From: Bacteriovoracaceae bacterium
Lineage (GTDB): Bacteria; Bdellovibrionota; Bacteriovoracia; Bacteriovoracales; Bacteriovoracaceae
NCBI GenBank assembly: GCA_023151145.1
Contig: JAKLJM010000021.1
Coordinates: 1 to 13,617 of the forward strand
Direction: 5' to 3'
DNA length: 13,617 nt
The position numbers and the translations under genes are program-made. How positions within the stretch are numbered: position 1 is the first letter of the stretch; every line of letters starts with the position of its first letter. The notes beneath the pieces were generated by a model. The model was not told where the DNA came from and searched no databases. It saw only the letters and a program-made list of their open reading frames with translations. This document shows, piece by piece, positions 1 to 7,017 of this stretch.

Positions 1-981
1 GAAGAAAAAAAGGACCTCAAACTTGTTTTAATTACTGACTACATTGAAGTCATTAAAAAGAAAAACTTATTAAAAATTAGACAGGATCAACTAAGAAGAG
101 CTTCTTTTGTTTATCGTTTGAATAAAGAAAAAGTAAATGTCGGAAAAACTAGTCAACAAGATTATTATCTTTCGCGTGCTAACTATTTAGAAGCACAAAA
201 CGAGTATCATGCCTCGAAAATATAAGCAGATAAAACTGATGACAACTTAGCTTATTTAATAAATGAAAAGTCTGGAACAAAATTTATTATCAATGAAAAT
301 GTTGATTATAAAAAATTAAAAATCACTCTGACTAATGCCCTTGATTTAGTCAAAAATAAAAACAGTGATGTTTTAAATAGTTTAACCACAATTCAAAATA
401 ATGAACGCGAACTAGAAGTTGCCAGAAAAGAAAATCTCCCATTACCAAAATTCACCCTCAATCTTGGTGGCTACCGCAATCATTTTGACAAAAATACAAA
501 TTCAACACGCTATGAAACATATGAGGGCACTGGTGCTATAGATTTAGTGGCAAGTATTAATGCGACTTGGGATGTCTTTGGTGCAGATGGTTTTATGAAT
601 CAAGACAAATTGGCCAGAAAAAGAATTGAACTTGAAATCTCTCGCCATCAATTAAAAAAAGCAATGGCTTTCTCTGAAGCCAGTGTCCAAAGTATTTATA
701 AAAACATTGTTTCCCTTCAAAACCAATTACTCATTCTAGAAGCCCGAATTCCAACCGTCACCAAAACGATCGATACAGTCTTAGAGAATTACCTCGATGG
801 AAAAACCCGTTTTAATGACTATAAGCTCGCCCTTGACGATTATATTCAAACGCGTTTGATGTTTGAAAATTTCACTGCTGAACATGCCCAACAAAAACTA
901 CAATTGGCAAAAGTTATTGGTATTGAAGATTTCCCAGGGGAAAACTTTGAACATATTGTAACACGAGTAAAAGGTAAATAA
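1..981 (+). pseudogene. TolC-family outer-membrane efflux protein, 3' part, interrupted by an in-frame stop
   Basis: Frame 1 is open from the window edge to the TAA at 979-981 except for one TAA at 223-225. The same frame carries protein-like sequence on both sides: long, charged, amphipathic helices before the stop (about 74 codons) and after it (about 250 codons), typical of the alpha-barrel of TolC-type channels. The part after the stop has an LNLGGYRNHF strand, a SINATWDVFG strand and a final helix pair around NYLDGKTRFNDYKLALDDY, as in outer membrane efflux proteins (TolC/OEP family) that export substrates with an inner-membrane pump. The N-terminus lies outside the window. No ATG, GTG or TTG occurs in frame between the stop and the GTG at 547, so reinitiation would give only a fragment of about 144 residues. 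I read it as a nonsense-mutated gene; sequencing error or readthrough remain possible. The family call is from helix pattern and context, not from a diagnostic motif. Confidence 0.6.
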
Positions 982-998
982 GGACATAAGGAACAACT

Positions 999-1640
999 AT
1001 GCATAACAAAATCATCATTATTCTCTTAGGCTTTATTTATTCAACAATGGCTTTAGCTGAGTTTGAATTAAAAAGTGAATCTTCTTATAACCCGGAATTC
1101 AATAATCGTTATACGTTTATTTTAGGTCTAAATCCTAGTTTGGCTCGCTCTCAAGATGTAAAAAGTTTCCAATTCGCTTATGGCCGAAAATGGGATGAAA
1201 CAATTTGGGTTGATGCTTTTTTCCAGTCAACGAATGCGAGCTTTAGAGATATCGGAGAAAACAACATGGCGGCGACTGGAGTTTCAGATGTCGATATCTA
1301 TGCCGCCAGTGAAAAACTTTCGTTAGTCGGAATAGGTGTTCAATATATTTCTCGCTACTCTGCCATCTTACTGCCTTTTGATTTATATGAAAGTACCACT
1401 GCTTCGTTGGTTTATGCCACAATGTCTGAAGATGCTGGTGGAAAAAGTTTTTCTGGCCCTGGACTTAAAGCAAAATTTTCGATCATGAAACCCTTAGGTG
1501 ACTACACCCATGTGGGATTAAATATGGACTACAATCTCCTCACTTTAAAAAGATCACAAGAAGCAAGCGAGACAAGCTCTGCCAGAAGCTTAACGGCTTC
1601 TTGGTTAACATTAGGCTTTGATATTAGTTTCTTTTTATAA
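999..1640 (+). CDS. Exported, probably outer-membrane beta-barrel protein of unknown function
   Basis: The 213-residue product starts with a clear Sec signal peptide: a short basic start, a hydrophobic core (IIIILLGFIYSTM) and an ALA-E cleavage site near residue 20. The mature part consists of alternating polar/hydrophobic stretches with many aromatic residues and Gly/Ser/Asn turns (for example FQFAYGRKWDETIWVDAFFQ and ASWLTLGFDISFFL). It ends in an amphipathic strand with Phe at the second-last position, which resembles outer-membrane barrel ends. I do not recognise a specific family. The start is supported by AAGGA six bases upstream of the ATG. The gene begins 17 nt after the interrupted TolC-like gene and purB follows after 14 nt, so it may be the second gene of an envelope export operon. 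A role as partner of the TolC-like channel is only a guess from position. Confidence 0.6.
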   Translation: MHNKIIIILLGFIYSTMALAEFELKSESSYNPEFNNRYTFILGLNPSLARSQDVKSFQFAYGRKWDETIWVDAFFQSTNASFRDIGENNMAATGVSDVDIYAASEKLSLVGIGVQYISRYSAILLPFDLYESTTASLVYATMSEDAGGKSFSGPGLKAKFSIMKPLGDYTHVGLNMDYNLLTLKRSQEASETSSARSLTASWLTLGFDISFFL

Positions 1641-1654
1641 CATAGGCATTAATT

Positions 1655-2959
1655 ATGATTTCACGATACGAAGTAAAAGACATTGCAGACATTTGGACTG
1701 ATCAGAATAAATTTCAAAATTTTCTAGTAATCGAGCTAGCACTTTTAGAAGCTCTAGAGTCAGAAAAACAAATTCCCGAGAAAACTCATGAGCACTTTAA
1801 AAATGTAAAAATAGATCCCAAAAGAATCGAAGAAATTGAAAAAGAAACACGTCATGATGTCATTGCGTTTTGTACTTCAATCACGGAACAAGTTCCGACA
1901 GAGATGGGAAAATTTTTTCATTATGGGGTCACTTCATCAGATATCATTGACTCGGCACTTTCCCTCCAAATTCGAGAGAGCTTAACGATTCAATTAAACG
2001 CCATGAAAGAACTTCTTCAAAGCCTAACTCTGAGAGCACAAGAAACAAAAGACTGGCTTACCATTGGAAGAAGTCATGGAATGTTTGCGGAACCGATGAG
2101 TTTTGGGCAAAAATTTTTAAGTTATGTAACAGAGTTAAAAAGACGAATTAAAGATTTAGAAGAAATCATCGCTGAAGAAATAACAATGCAATTATCAGGA
2201 AGCGTTGGTAACTATACTCTCTTAAGTCCAACCATCGAAAGCTATGTTGCCAAAAAACTTAAACTAAAAGTTGAACCACTTTCTACTCAAGTTATTCCCA
2301 GAGATCGTATTGCCAAAATTTTACAAGCCAATGCTTTAACCGCGTGTTTAATTGAAAGATTTTGTATCGAGGTTCGCCATCTCCATCATTCTGATGTGAA
2401 AGAACTCGCTGAAGGCTTTGCCAAAGGCCAAAAAGGTTCTTCCATAATGCCCCATAAAAAAAATCCTATTAGCTCAGAGAACCTCTCAGGTCTATCGCGA
2501 GTAATTCGTTCTCACGCCGACATAGCGATGCAAAACACTCTACTCTGGCATGAAAGAGACATATCTCACTCATCAGCAGAAAGAATGATCCTGCCTGATA
2601 ATTTTGGATTAACCGTCTACGCACTAAGAAGATTCAAAACGATGGTTGATAACCTAGAGTTGTATCGCGAAAATATTGAGAACAAAGTTTTTCAAAACGC
2701 TCACTACCTTTCAAGTTACTACATGCATTTTTTAATTGAATCAGTTCCCAATATAAAAAGAGAAGATTTATATAAAATTCTTCAAACTGTCAGTTTTGCA
2801 GAAAACACCAACACACCTGAAAAATTTAGGGCCACATTACTTACTGAACTTCAAAGAGAAAACATACAAACGAATCTCCCCATTGTGGATGCTAAGGGCC
2901 TACGAGCAATTTATTTAAAATCCATTGATACCATTTTTGAAAGATCACTTAACTCTTAA
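1655..2959 (+). CDS. purB: Adenylosuccinate lyase
   Basis: PurB catalyses two fumarate-releasing steps of purine synthesis: SAICAR to AICAR, and adenylosuccinate to AMP. It acts in the cytosol as a homotetramer. The 434-residue product has the usual length of the shorter bacterial PurB type. It shows the fumarase/ASL superfamily signature GSSIMPHKKNP at residues 261-271, whose Ser263 corresponds to the mobile-loop catalytic serine. Also visible are TRHDV (65-69), GVTSSDI (91-97), GRSHG with the expected catalytic His at 141, and the HERDISHSSAERM segment (299-311). The N-terminus ISRYEVKDIADIW is typical of the family. The ATG at 1655 has only a weak ribosome binding site and lies 14 nt behind the outer-membrane protein gene, so translation coupling or an own weak signal are both possible. 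The gene ends before a hairpin at 2980-3004. Confidence 0.96.
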   Translation: MISRYEVKDIADIWTDQNKFQNFLVIELALLEALESEKQIPEKTHEHFKNVKIDPKRIEEIEKETRHDVIAFCTSITEQVPTEMGKFFHYGVTSSDIIDSALSLQIRESLTIQLNAMKELLQSLTLRAQETKDWLTIGRSHGMFAEPMSFGQKFLSYVTELKRRIKDLEEIIAEEITMQLSGSVGNYTLLSPTIESYVAKKLKLKVEPLSTQVIPRDRIAKILQANALTACLIERFCIEVRHLHHSDVKELAEGFAKGQKGSSIMPHKKNPISSENLSGLSRVIRSHADIAMQNTLLWHERDISHSSAERMILPDNFGLTVYALRRFKTMVDNLELYRENIENKVFQNAHYLSSYYMHFLIESVPNIKREDLYKILQTVSFAENTNTPEKFRATLLTELQRENIQTNLPIVDAKGLRAIYLKSIDTIFERSLNS

Positions 2960-2979
2960 AACCAAGTCACCATCAAAAC

Positions 2980-3004
2980 TTGCCCGACCAAAACACTCGG
3001 GCAA
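2980..3004 (+). terminator. Hairpin behind purB, possible terminator
   Basis: TTGCCCGA at 2980-2987 and TCGGGCAA at 2997-3004 form a perfect 8-bp stem with a 9-nt loop, 20 nt after the purB stop. There is no run of T directly behind it, only AT-rich sequence, so it may be a weak or Rho-assisted terminator or an mRNA end-stabilising hairpin. Confidence 0.5.
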
Positions 3005-3087
3005 ATGTTCTAAGTTCTTATTATTTAATTCTCAACCAATCATTTAACGGCCTCTCTAAAGTTGATCAAAACATTTCCGACAAGTTT

Positions 3088-3116
3088 ACTAGACAAATTT
3101 AACTAGAGGTCTAGTT
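3088..3116 (+). promoter_or_regulatory. Overlapping inverted repeats around the ribosome binding site of the hydrolase gene
   Basis: ACTAGAC (3088-3094) pairs with GTCTAGT (3109-3115). A second copy, AACTAGA (3101-3107), is complementary to TCTAGTT (3110-3116). The AGAGG ribosome binding site (3105-3109) lies between and within the arms, 8 nt before the ATG. This could be an operator or an RNA fold that limits access to the start. No function is shown. Confidence 0.3.
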
Positions 3117-3117
3117 T

Positions 3118-4050
3118 ATGAAAAATTTCATTCATAAAGTTATATTAACGACATTTTCTTCGATGTTATTTCTATCTCTATCACTAAAGGCACAAGTCAG
3201 CTTTCATGTTTCCGGCACACCTACTAAACATCAAATAGAAGATGTACCTCGCCTCTTAGAAAACATGCTGGAAGAAAATCCCGATAAAGATATCTTTTTT
3301 TACGTGCATGGTAGAAGTCGAACTCTTGAAAAAGAACTCAGACGAAGTAAACAAATTGAAGAAAACTATAATGTAAAAGTGCTCATGCTTCACTGGGAGT
3401 CATGGAGTTCAACGATCACACGTCCTACTGACAATGCCAAAAATGCTGGTTTAGAATTATCAAAAGCTATAACATACCTCAAAATGTTTAAAGATAAACA
3501 TGCAGAAGTTTTTGAAGACAAAAAACTTTTTGTCCTCTTTCATAGCATGGGAAATTTAATCTTAAAAAGTTATGTAGAAAACCATTTCAATGAACAACTC
3601 AATGAGAAGTTTTTTGATGCCGTTATCTTAAATGCACCAGATACTCCCTATAAAAGTCATCGCGATTGGCTTAAAAAAGTCTTTCTCTCAGAAAATAGTT
3701 TTGTCATTATGAACAAAAACGATTTTGTTTTAAATGCCTCTAAATTACTAGACATTAATTTTCGCCATATGTTTGATGATCGATTAGGATTAGGGATTAA
3801 ATTTTATTTTCATCATGAAAAGATACTAAGTCCAAACGTGCTTTATTTTGATTTAACAAAAACTAGTGGCGGCGAACATGCTCATTTTGTCTCACAAAGA
3901 CCAGAGGTAAAAAAAATCTTCAACTATATTTTGGCCGCGAAAAGTAATCCTGATAAATCAGAATTCATTTTTTCAGAACCTACCATTAATCCAATAGAAG
4001 ATCTTGATCCCTATAAAGTGATAAAAAATGTTTATTATTTTAAAGATTAA
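3118..4050 (+). CDS. Exported alpha/beta-hydrolase (DUF900-like esterase/lipase fold)
   Basis: The 310-residue product has an N-terminal signal peptide (residues 1-25: basic start, hydrophobic core, cut likely near LKA-QVS). The mature part has an alpha/beta-hydrolase layout. IFFYVHGR (59-66) carries the strand and HG oxyanion-hole turn, KLFVLFHSMGN (136-146) the nucleophile elbow with Ser143, NKNDFV (199-204) a candidate acid at Asp202, and GGEHAHF (251-257) a candidate His. The FYVHG and HSMGN motifs resemble the DUF900 branch, many members of which are exported or lipoproteins. The elbow is H-S-M-G rather than strict G-x-S-x-G, as is common in that branch. Substrate is unknown. AGAGG lies 8 nt upstream of the ATG. 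It is preceded by the purB hairpin, so it probably has its own promoter, and it converges on the minus-strand manC with 8 nt between stops and no terminator visible. Confidence 0.75.
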   Translation: MKNFIHKVILTTFSSMLFLSLSLKAQVSFHVSGTPTKHQIEDVPRLLENMLEENPDKDIFFYVHGRSRTLEKELRRSKQIEENYNVKVLMLHWESWSSTITRPTDNAKNAGLELSKAITYLKMFKDKHAEVFEDKKLFVLFHSMGNLILKSYVENHFNEQLNEKFFDAVILNAPDTPYKSHRDWLKKVFLSENSFVIMNKNDFVLNASKLLDINFRHMFDDRLGLGIKFYFHHEKILSPNVLYFDLTKTSGGEHAHFVSQRPEVKKIFNYILAAKSNPDKSEFIFSEPTINPIEDLDPYKVIKNVYYFKD

Positions 4051-4058
4051 TTGAAATG

Positions 4059-5126
4059 TTAGAGTAAATCAGGCTTATTCGTTTTTAAGTATTCAACGAC
4101 TCTCTTAACATCCTGTGCTTCTTCTTTTGGTAAGACCATCACTGCTCGGTCATTGACGACGACGATTAGGTCTTTAACATGCAAGAGTGAAACAAAATGT
4201 TCTGGTGCAAAAACGATATTATCAGTAGCATTGTAAAAAAAATGTCCACGATCTCTACCGACAACATTATTATCAGTTTCATCTAAAACACTTCCAAGCG
4301 CATCCCAAGATCCTAAATCGTTCCAATCAAATTGAGCTGGGACAACAAACACGTGCTCTGATTTTTCCATTACAGCGTAATCTATTGAATCTTTAGCAAG
4401 TAGATCATAAATAACTTTTAACTTTGCTTCGTCTTGTAAGGCATTTTTAAGGGCATCATATTGCTTAAAAAGATCAGGAGCATGGGCCTTAAACTCTCTT
4501 TTTAATATTCCTAAACGCGCGACAAACATCCCTGCATTCCAAAGAAATTTCCCTGAGCTCACATATTCTTTGGCCAATTCAAAAGGAGGTTTTTCTTTAA
4601 ACTTCACCACGCTAAAAGCTTCTGAATCCACCATTGCACCTTTTTCGATATAACCAAAACCGGTATGGGGAAAATGAGGAGTAATTCCAATCGTGACAAT
4701 CTTATCATGTTGCGAAGCAATCTTTGTTGCCGATTGAACTGTTTTTTCAAAACCTTTAGTGTTTAAAATAATATGATCAGATGGAACTATTGCTACAACA
4801 TCATCATCTTTCATGCCTTGGTTTTCGAGATTGGCCATGGCCAATAAGATACATGGAGCTGTATTTCTGGCACTTGGCTCTAGGATCAAGGATTTTTGGT
4901 TTTTGATTAAACCTAAAGATTCTTTTTCTGCCAATTGAAGTTGTTTTTGGATCGTCACAATAAAACGTTCTTCTTTGGCCACAATATTTTCAAAACGTCT
5001 TAACGTATTATTTAAAAGAGAATGTTCACCAAATAAAGTGAGATATTGTTTAGGTTTTTTCTCTGTGGATTCCGGCCAAAAACGAGTTCCACTGCCTCCG
5101 GCCATAATGAGAGCATATAATTTCAT
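4059..5126 (-). CDS. manC: Mannose-1-phosphate guanylyltransferase
   Basis: The enzyme makes GDP-mannose from mannose-1-phosphate and GTP, a cytosolic step that feeds lipopolysaccharide, capsule or exopolysaccharide synthesis. The 355-residue product has the nucleotidyltransferase start MAGGSGTRFWP (8-18) with Lys26 in the KPKQ segment, EPSARNTAP (83-91), VPSDHII (114-120), TGFGYIE (155-161), FKEKP (176-180), WNAGMF (196-201), SIDYAVMEKS (247-256) and FDWNDLGSWDAL (266-277). These are the normal GMP motifs in order. It is the single-domain form, without the C-terminal phosphomannose isomerase (cupin) domain of the bifunctional ManC/AlgA type. AAGG lies about 8 nt upstream of the ATG. The SPOR gene ends 21 nt upstream, so the two probably form one transcript. 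Confidence 0.93.
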   Translation of the reverse strand: MKLYALIMAGGSGTRFWPESTEKKPKQYLTLFGEHSLLNNTLRRFENIVAKEERFIVTIQKQLQLAEKESLGLIKNQKSLILEPSARNTAPCILLAMANLENQGMKDDDVVAIVPSDHIILNTKGFEKTVQSATKIASQHDKIVTIGITPHFPHTGFGYIEKGAMVDSEAFSVVKFKEKPPFELAKEYVSSGKFLWNAGMFVARLGILKREFKAHAPDLFKQYDALKNALQDEAKLKVIYDLLAKDSIDYAVMEKSEHVFVVPAQFDWNDLGSWDALGSVLDETDNNVVGRDRGHFFYNATDNIVFAPEHFVSLLHVKDLIVVVNDRAVMVLPKEEAQDVKRVVEYLKTNKPDLL

Positions 5127-5147
5127 TGTAATAACCTTGAAAATTTA

Positions 5148-5822
5148 TTACGGCATTTTGATAATGGCGTAATCTTGACCTTGTAATAAAGATTTTTCTT
5201 TACCAACGTAAGTGCGGGCTTCTGCTAATGTTTTAAAAGCACCCAAACTTACTCTAAACCAAGTTCCCTTGTCTTTAGAGTTGTATTCAGAAATTATCGG
5301 ATCGTATCCACGTGCTTTAAAACCTAAGGCAAAATCTTCAGCTTCTTTGAGTGTACGATAACTTCCAAGTTGTACTGTGAAAAGTCCGGCCAACTGATCG
5401 CGCGTCGCCTTAGCTGGAGATGATTGTGGAGCCTCAGTAACAGGCGTAGTTGTCGTAGCAGTAGTATGAGGATCAACGGTACTTGTGATTGGAGCTGTAC
5501 CATGTGTTGTTCCATGGGCACCCGCTTGTGCTTGAGAATTGCCAAACTCTTGATTAATTTTTTCTTTTAATTGAGATTCCACGTCTTCAGAATTCTGAGA
5601 CTCAATCTCCATTCCTTCGATCTTTTTAAGTTCTTCTTCTTTTTTAGAAAGAAACTCTACTCTAGCTTTATCTTCAGGTTTATAGCCCGCACTGACAAAA
5701 GAGTAATGATCTCCCACCTTCACTCCTAATAAAAATGAGGTGACTGATATACAGATCATAAATAAGAAGATTAAGAAGACTTCAATTCTGGTAAAGACGT
5801 ATAGTTTTGTTTTTGAATCCAT
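5148..5822 (-). CDS. Membrane-anchored SPOR-domain protein
   Basis: The 224-residue product has a short cytoplasmic N-terminus, one membrane helix (about 12-34), a charged coiled-coil-like stretch (about 48-93), a Thr/Pro/Ala-rich flexible linker (about 95-140), and a C-terminal SPOR domain (about 146-223). The domain shows FTVQLGSYRTLKEAEDFA and, in its second repeat, WFRVSLGAFKTLAEA. SPOR domains bind denuded glycan strands of septal peptidoglycan, so a cell-division or wall-remodelling role as in FtsN/DedD-like proteins is likely, but the specific orthologue is not clear. No ribosome binding site is visible before the ATG, and a weak promoter match ends almost at the start codon (see separate entry), which would fit a leaderless message. 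manC follows after 21 nt. The flp gene is divergent, 133 nt away. Confidence 0.88.
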   Translation of the reverse strand: MDSKTKLYVFTRIEVFLIFLFMICISVTSFLLGVKVGDHYSFVSAGYKPEDKARVEFLSKKEEELKKIEGMEIESQNSEDVESQLKEKINQEFGNSQAQAGAHGTTHGTAPITSTVDPHTTATTTTPVTEAPQSSPAKATRDQLAGLFTVQLGSYRTLKEAEDFALGFKARGYDPIISEYNSKDKGTWFRVSLGAFKTLAEARTYVGKEKSLLQGQDYAIIKMP

Positions 5823-5955
5823 AGACTTAGTGTAACCACGATCACTTTTTCAGGCAATGTGATTTTGTCAAAGTTGAAAAACTATCACCATTTTTCCCGT
5901 TCAAAATAGTCAACAAAGGTTTTTTCCCATAAAAACCCCCAAAAAGGAGGGATTT
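5823..5955. promoter_or_regulatory. Divergent intergenic region between the SPOR gene and flp
   Basis: These 133 nt must hold the flp promoter. I find no convincing -35/-10 pair on the plus strand. TTTTTCCC occurs twice as a direct repeat, at 5891-5898 and 5921-5928, 30 bp apart (about three helical turns), which could be a paired activator or repressor site. The flp ribosome binding site is at 5945-5950. Confidence 0.35.
5829..5857 (-). promoter_or_regulatory. Weak sigma70-like promoter candidate for the SPOR gene
   Basis: On the minus strand TTGCCT (5857-5852) and TACACT (5834-5829) are separated by 17 nt. Each matches 4 of 6 consensus bases. Transcription would begin at or next to the ATG at 5822, giving a leaderless message, in line with the missing ribosome binding site. 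Alternatives exist: a perfect TTGACA at 5871-5866 has no good partner at normal spacing. Confidence 0.25.
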
Positions 5956-6129
5956 ATGACAAAAAAAATCACAAAAAATCAAAAAGGCCAAGGGGTAATG
6001 GAATATCTGATTATCACCAGTCTCATTGGAATCGTGTCAATTGTAGCGGTTAAAGCATTTGGGAAAACTGTCAAAGAAAGGCTAAATGACGTGAAAGAAA
6101 AAATAAACGAAGAAATTAAAATTAAATAA
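5956..6129 (+). CDS. flp: Flp-type IVb prepilin (57 aa)
   Basis: This short gene reads MTKKITKNQKGQGVMEYLII and continues with a hydrophobic helix (about 18-35) and a charged tail ending in IKIK. It has the class III prepilin layout: a short, very basic leader, then G11 followed by four residues and E16-Y17. That is the G-x4-E-Y pattern of Flp pilins, cut after Gly11 by a TadV/CpaA-type prepilin peptidase, with Glu at +5 needed for processing and assembly. Mature size would be about 46 residues, normal for Flp. The start is firm: AGGAGG at 5945-5950, five bases before the ATG, the strongest ribosome binding site in the locus, as expected for the abundant major subunit. It is the first gene of the Tad-like cluster, with the next gene 2 nt downstream. 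The assignment rests on motif, size and neighbours. Confidence 0.88.
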   Translation: MTKKITKNQKGQGVMEYLIITSLIGIVSIVAVKAFGKTVKERLNDVKEKINEEIKIK

Positions 6130-6131
6130 AC

Positions 6132-6431
6132 ATGTTTATTTTTAATGAACTCACAACTTTGTTTGTGCTTTTAAGTTTTTTTATTGGTGTCGTAAAACTC
6201 AATATTCAGATGATCGAAAAAAGTGAACGTGAACATCAGAGCTTTAAAACCATCACTCGAAATATCTTAGATAGTAAAAAGCAAACAACCTTTAGCTACT
6301 CGCCCCCATTTTCTTCAAGAAAATTTTTATTCTCTAGAAAAAAAAGGGGGCGAATTTTATATAAAGAAAACACTTATGCACAAGAACATAAAAAACATGA
6401 AAAATTCCCCATCCCCAAAAATTTTAACTAA
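6132..6431 (+). CDS. Small one-helix membrane protein of the Tad-like cluster, unknown
   Basis: The 99-residue reading frame begins 2 nt after the flp stop without a ribosome binding site of its own, so translation coupling is likely. Residues about 7-25 form one hydrophobic helix (LTTLFVLLSFFIGVVKL), followed by a polar, basic helix up to about residue 50. The rest is Lys/Arg-rich, low in sequence character, coincides with a strong hairpin (6300-6353), and overlaps the next gene by 56 nt. The first 55 residues look like genuine protein; the tail is less certain, and a frameshift or late-start boundary there cannot be excluded. In size and layout (N-terminal helix, then Glu/Lys-rich helix) it resembles the later small gene at 7017-7190. 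It has no clear prepilin cut site. Position suggests a minor pseudopilin or assembly factor, which is inference only. Confidence 0.5.
   Translation: MFIFNELTTLFVLLSFFIGVVKLNIQMIEKSEREHQSFKTITRNILDSKKQTTFSYSPPFSSRKFLFSRKKRGRILYKENTYAQEHKKHEKFPIPKNFN
6300..6353 (+). promoter_or_regulatory. Long-range GC-rich hairpin between flp and the pseudopilin genes
   Basis: TCGCCCCC (6300-6307) and GGGGGCGA (6346-6353) are perfectly complementary in otherwise AT-rich sequence. The 38-nt loop contains further small inverted repeats (TTTTC/GAAAA at 6309-6323). The next start codon at 6376 is 22 nt behind the stem. No U-run follows, so a simple terminator is unlikely. It may slow RNA decay or polymerase, raising flp mRNA over downstream genes, or control translation of the next gene. 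Confidence 0.4.
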
Positions 6432-7017
6432 TCAAAATGGCTCTATGAGTTTATTATACTCAGGTCTATTAATTCTTCTTATTGTTATAAGTCTCTATAC
6501 GGTTGCAAGAAATTTAGAATCCTATCGAAAGATCAAAGAACGGTCGAAAAATTATCTTTGCTTAAAAGAACTTTTATATCAATTTGAAAAATACAATCAT
6601 CAGATGACTAAAACGAATCAAGTTATTTTTGTGAATTATTTTTTGCAATTTAATCCAAAAACAGGACCGGTTCACAAAAAAATCATTGAACTTACAAAAA
6701 TCTATCAAGAAGGTCTAACCCTTAACTACCATCGAAAACTTCTTGAAACTAAAAGTTGCTCACTCATTAATAAAAGCTCTTTCTCACTCTATTTCCTTTA
6801 TCAAAGAAGTTTCACCACTCTTTTGGCCCGAGATCAGTTTGAGAGAACTGTTTATAACTCTCTGCCTAAATGGTTATATGTATGGCATACCTTAGGTAAA
6901 ACTCATCTCAACGACCGCGACAACATCATCGTAGAATTCTTAGATCCGAAAGACTCTCTTTCAAAATTCCGTTATCAAGTCCATAGAAATCAAATCTTGG
7001 ATATTTGGGGGGATTAA
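6376..7017 (+). CDS. TadE/TadF/TadG-like pseudopilin candidate
   Basis: The 213-residue product has a basic leader, then NQNG-SMSLLYSGLLILLIVIS, a hydrophobic helix at about 23-45 right behind Gly22. This is the arrangement of class III prepilin-like proteins in Tad loci (TadE, TadF, TadG), where the helix anchors or joins the fibre and a larger domain faces the periplasm. The usual Glu at +5 is not present, as in TadG-type proteins, so processing is uncertain. The periplasmic part is mostly helical, with two cysteines (62 and 128) that could form a disulphide. The start is uncertain: ATG 6376 or ATG 6397 (residue 8), neither with a strong ribosome binding site. A start at residue 24 would remove the leader. 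It overlaps the previous frame and, by TAATG, the next gene. Family placement comes from the N-terminus and the cluster, not from whole-length recognition. Confidence 0.6.
   Translation: MHKNIKNMKNSPSPKILTNQNGSMSLLYSGLLILLIVISLYTVARNLESYRKIKERSKNYLCLKELLYQFEKYNHQMTKTNQVIFVNYFLQFNPKTGPVHKKIIELTKIYQEGLTLNYHRKLLETKSCSLINKSSFSLYFLYQRSFTTLLARDQFERTVYNSLPKWLYVWHTLGKTHLNDRDNIIVEFLDPKDSLSKFRYQVHRNQILDIWGD

Noticed and set aside
547..981. GTG-started 144-aa gene as a separate intact protein
   Set aside because: The protein-like frame extends upstream without break to 226 and, past one stop codon, to the window edge. A lone C-terminal TolC fragment has no signal peptide or ribosome binding site, so it is better read as part of an interrupted gene.
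4975..5172. Plus-strand open frame opposite manC and the SPOR gene end
   Set aside because: It lies antisense to the conserved ManC N-terminus (GGSGTRFWP region) and has no protein-like features.
5324..5545. Minus-strand frame overlapping the SPOR gene in another frame
   Set aside because: Shadow of the SPOR linker; low-complexity Leu/Arg-rich translation.
5920..5950. Hairpin between the C-run and the flp ribosome binding site as a translation switch
   Set aside because: The C-run (5936-5940) does not pair well with AGGAGG because of the central A; no stable fold is evident by eye.
7005..7016. TTG start for the small one-helix protein
   Set aside because: It would place the G-run ribosome binding site inside the gene; the coupled ATG at 7017 is more natural.
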